From: Ciona intestinalis
Lineage: Eukaryota; Chordata; Ascidiacea; Phlebobranchia; Cionidae
Assembly: GCF_000224145.3 (NCBI RefSeq)
Contig: NC_020176.2
Coordinates: 1,364,693 to 1,428,692, forward strand
Length of the DNA: 64,000 bases
Direction: 5' to 3'
Below are positions 61,670 to 64,000 of this stretch, in pieces (positions within the stretch are counted from its first letter, which is position 1; every line of letters begins with the position of its first letter). Under the pieces are notes generated by a model. The model was not told the origin of the DNA. It saw only the letters and a program-made list of their open reading frames with translations, and did not search any database. The position numbers and the translations under genes were made by a program.

Positions 61670-64000
61670 ATACAATTGTGTCCTTATAATCTATAGTATA
61701 ACGTCATAATACTTGTATAATAAACACAACAACGTAAACATCCCTGCGGATAAATTAAAATAAACACAGAGGTCTAAGGGGCCTGGAATTTATCAAAATA
61801 TTTCGAGCAGTGACTTGAGGTCTGGTATCTGTCAAATAAATCTTTGAAAATTTTAATTTGATTAAAATTTACAAAGTGGGGCGTCTTGTTAGAATGTGTT
61901 CTTGTCACTTGTTTGAAAAATTGGATATGTTGGTCAATTTGTAAGAAACATGGCTGGTGTAATTCGAACTTTTCATTTTTATCCGAGCAAAATTTAGAGC
62001 AATGTTTTAACATTCAAATACTGTTAAATAATTTATGTTTCGATATATTTTCTCGCTTGTAAATTTAGTACAGTATTTATATTGTGTTTTAATTTACAAA
62101 ATAGATTTTCGGTTACTTTTTTGGTTTAAAAATATTTTTTTAGTATTTTTTTGTAAGTAAAACTAGTCAACAAAATAAGTGTGTATAAAAAGTACAGTAT
62201 TAAGTATATACCTAAAGTTTATAAACGTTGTACTTATAAACTTATATTAAGTTTTCGCTATTCAAGTTAAACAGCTATAGAGACTTTAAAATAACCCAGC
62301 AAAAGTACACCACGCCGTAGAATAAAGATCATAGACACTAATCCATTAAACGGTGGATACCGATTTACTGGTTACCATCGCTTTGATGATGAATCCCAAG
62401 TCACTACAGTAACCTGGCAGTGTAGTAGTGCTGGTAGTGTACCAGGGGTCTTGTAACAAATGTAGAAACCATTACACATCGGACAGATAATTGAATTAAG
62501 TCGGGAAAAGGTTTTTTAAATTCCAACTCCCGTTTCTTGGTTGTTTTTTTGTTCTACATCACAACTTAACCCCGCGCCCCCCAAAAAACACCCCACGGTG
62601 AAGCAGCGATAAAATTTTCACGGCAGTTCGAACCCGCTGTTACAAGGTCAGAGGTTAAAGGGGCAGAAAATCTAAAGTTTGATTGACACCCCCACAACAG
62701 AGCGATGTCGCGATTCAAACAATCCACAATTCTTTATTACAAGTGCTGCCAACCTAACAATCTCCCAGCAGAGACAGTGGACGGTTTATCAAACTCAAAC
62801 ATTATTAACTCCCTGTTTATTAACCGAATATTTGATTTTTATGTTGCTTTCCAACATAAGCTCACAGGAGATTTTGCGAAACGATTTCCTTTATTACGTT
62901 AACCGCTTCACAAACGAGATATACCCTGAGCGTTTGTGACGTCACACTAGCCTTTATATGCACCCCGCGGACTACAGTCGATGAACATCTCGACCGAGGC
63001 AATGATCAAAGTATAGCGACTTCGCAAAACAGCGGGTGTCGCGGATCAAAGCGAATAATGTGTCTTTAATCCATGCAGGGAATTTTGGAATCAACAACAA
63101 AGGCGAGAGCGACAAAAAAATTTTTTTCACTGTGAACTTTTTTTTCTGTCAAAATTTGGTTATAACATGTTGGGTTATTATTTGACACAATATTGCGAAA
63201 CAATGGGCGATTATGACGTGACAGTACATGCTGTGCTGCTATTATGACATGACAGTGTTATTTATTATACCTATGTGACATCAAAACCACATCACTTTGC
63301 GAGGTTATTGTTAAAATAGAAATAAGGAGATTTTTATATTTGAGAAAATCTAAATCGCGTTAGAGCGTTCAAGAAACTATCCTCATAGAGCTGCGTTCGG
63401 AAAACAAAATGGCCGCCGCATTGTAACGTAACAGTATACGTGTCGCCCGATTTTCGAGCTTGTTTTTAAGATGTGAACGAATTATGTGATATGTTTGGCA
63501 AAGCCGTGTACAATGTATAGTGTGCAAATGGGATTTTTAATTATTTATTGACAATTTATAGCAAGCCAAGACTGACTAGTTGCAGGTAGAACATATAAAA
63601 TGCACTTTACACCGTTTCCTCGACTCGTGGGGCTTAAACCGACACTTTAGTGGCGAAGTTCGCTTCCAAGAATTCCAGTCTTCTATATCATATAGCTGCT
63701 TCACTAAACAAGCGAGTCTCGCCCACAAATTGCGAGTCATTTCGATTTGAAATATTTATGTTAATGTATCGAAGGAATCTTAGATGGGCCGTATTTAACT
63801 ATGCGGTTTATGACGTCATATAGGAAAATTGCGAAACTTCTGCGCGTTTGTTTAACATAAATGCGATGGTAGGAACCCGAAAATAAGTCGATTCTTCTTG
63901 TATTACAGGACAATGACTGGAACGCAATAATTTTGACGTCATGATGGCGTTTATAGATAGCTCTAAAAATAGACGTTTTCTAATTTGGGAAAAAACTCAA
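61670..64000. other. Right end of window, no supported gene
   Basis: A 65-codon frame opens with ATG at 62705 but shows no recognisable domain. TGACGTCA occurs near 62937, 63809 and 63938. Nothing else is supported. Confidence 0.4.

Noticed and set aside
61437..61709. 90-codon frame with repeated FSANLVVNK units
   Set aside because: It is the translation of the triplicated unit inside a MITE-like element.
62705..62902. 65-codon frame starting with ATG
   Set aside because: No domain, no splice partners seen; not distinguishable from chance.
1..64000. CRISPR array or bacterial operon features
   Set aside because: No regularly spaced identical repeats of the right kind. Split genes with GT-AG introns show a eukaryotic genome.

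Overview
The window looks like nuclear DNA from a tunicate, most probably a Ciona species. It is AT-rich and has compact multi-exon genes with GT-AG introns. Two genes on one strand sit 81 bp apart, as in the trans-spliced operons known from Ciona. Dispersed MITE-like and tRNA-derived SINE-like repeats are common. The homologues are chordate genes in single compact copies: SIAH, TMEM243, DIPK1/FAM69, NDRG, SLC10A3/A5 and Iroquois. Species is inferred, not proven. All gene models come from reading frames, splice consensus and phase matching by eye.

Layout. On the + strand, 0-10 kb holds the last two exons of a SIAH E3 ligase gene (456-2355), TMEM243 (4159-4533), and a six-exon, 966-residue gene (4615-9834). 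The last has repeated winged-helix-like segments and a C-terminal domain resembling the SpoIIIAA/Ycf45 ATPase family without its Walker residues. On the - strand, 10.9-27 kb holds a single-pass membrane protein with nine cysteine-rich repeats (10930-13483), a DIPK1/FAM69 kinase-like protein (15006-17489), and an NDRG gene with two alternative first exons and a 27-bp cassette exon (19899-26852). The + strand then holds an SLC10A3/A5-like transporter in one coding exon (33582-34904) and a six-exon Iroquois TALE homeobox gene (43534-46964).

The Iroquois gene sits between two stretches without convincing coding sequence, 34.9-43.5 kb and 47-64 kb. Both are dense in the palindrome TGACGTCA and in near variants. 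At least eleven copies of one MITE-like element and four copies of one SINE-like element are scattered mainly over 3-38 kb.

The most notable observations are the degenerate SpoIIIAA/Ycf45-like domain in a probable operon with TMEM243, the very high density of TGACGTCA (even inside coding exons), a duplicated hypoxia-response-like TACGTGCAC unit upstream of NDRG, the nine-repeat cysteine-rich receptor-like protein, and a probable pseudokinase substitution in the DIPK1 homologue. The genes have no evident shared pathway. Apart from the TMEM243 pair they look like independent neighbours.
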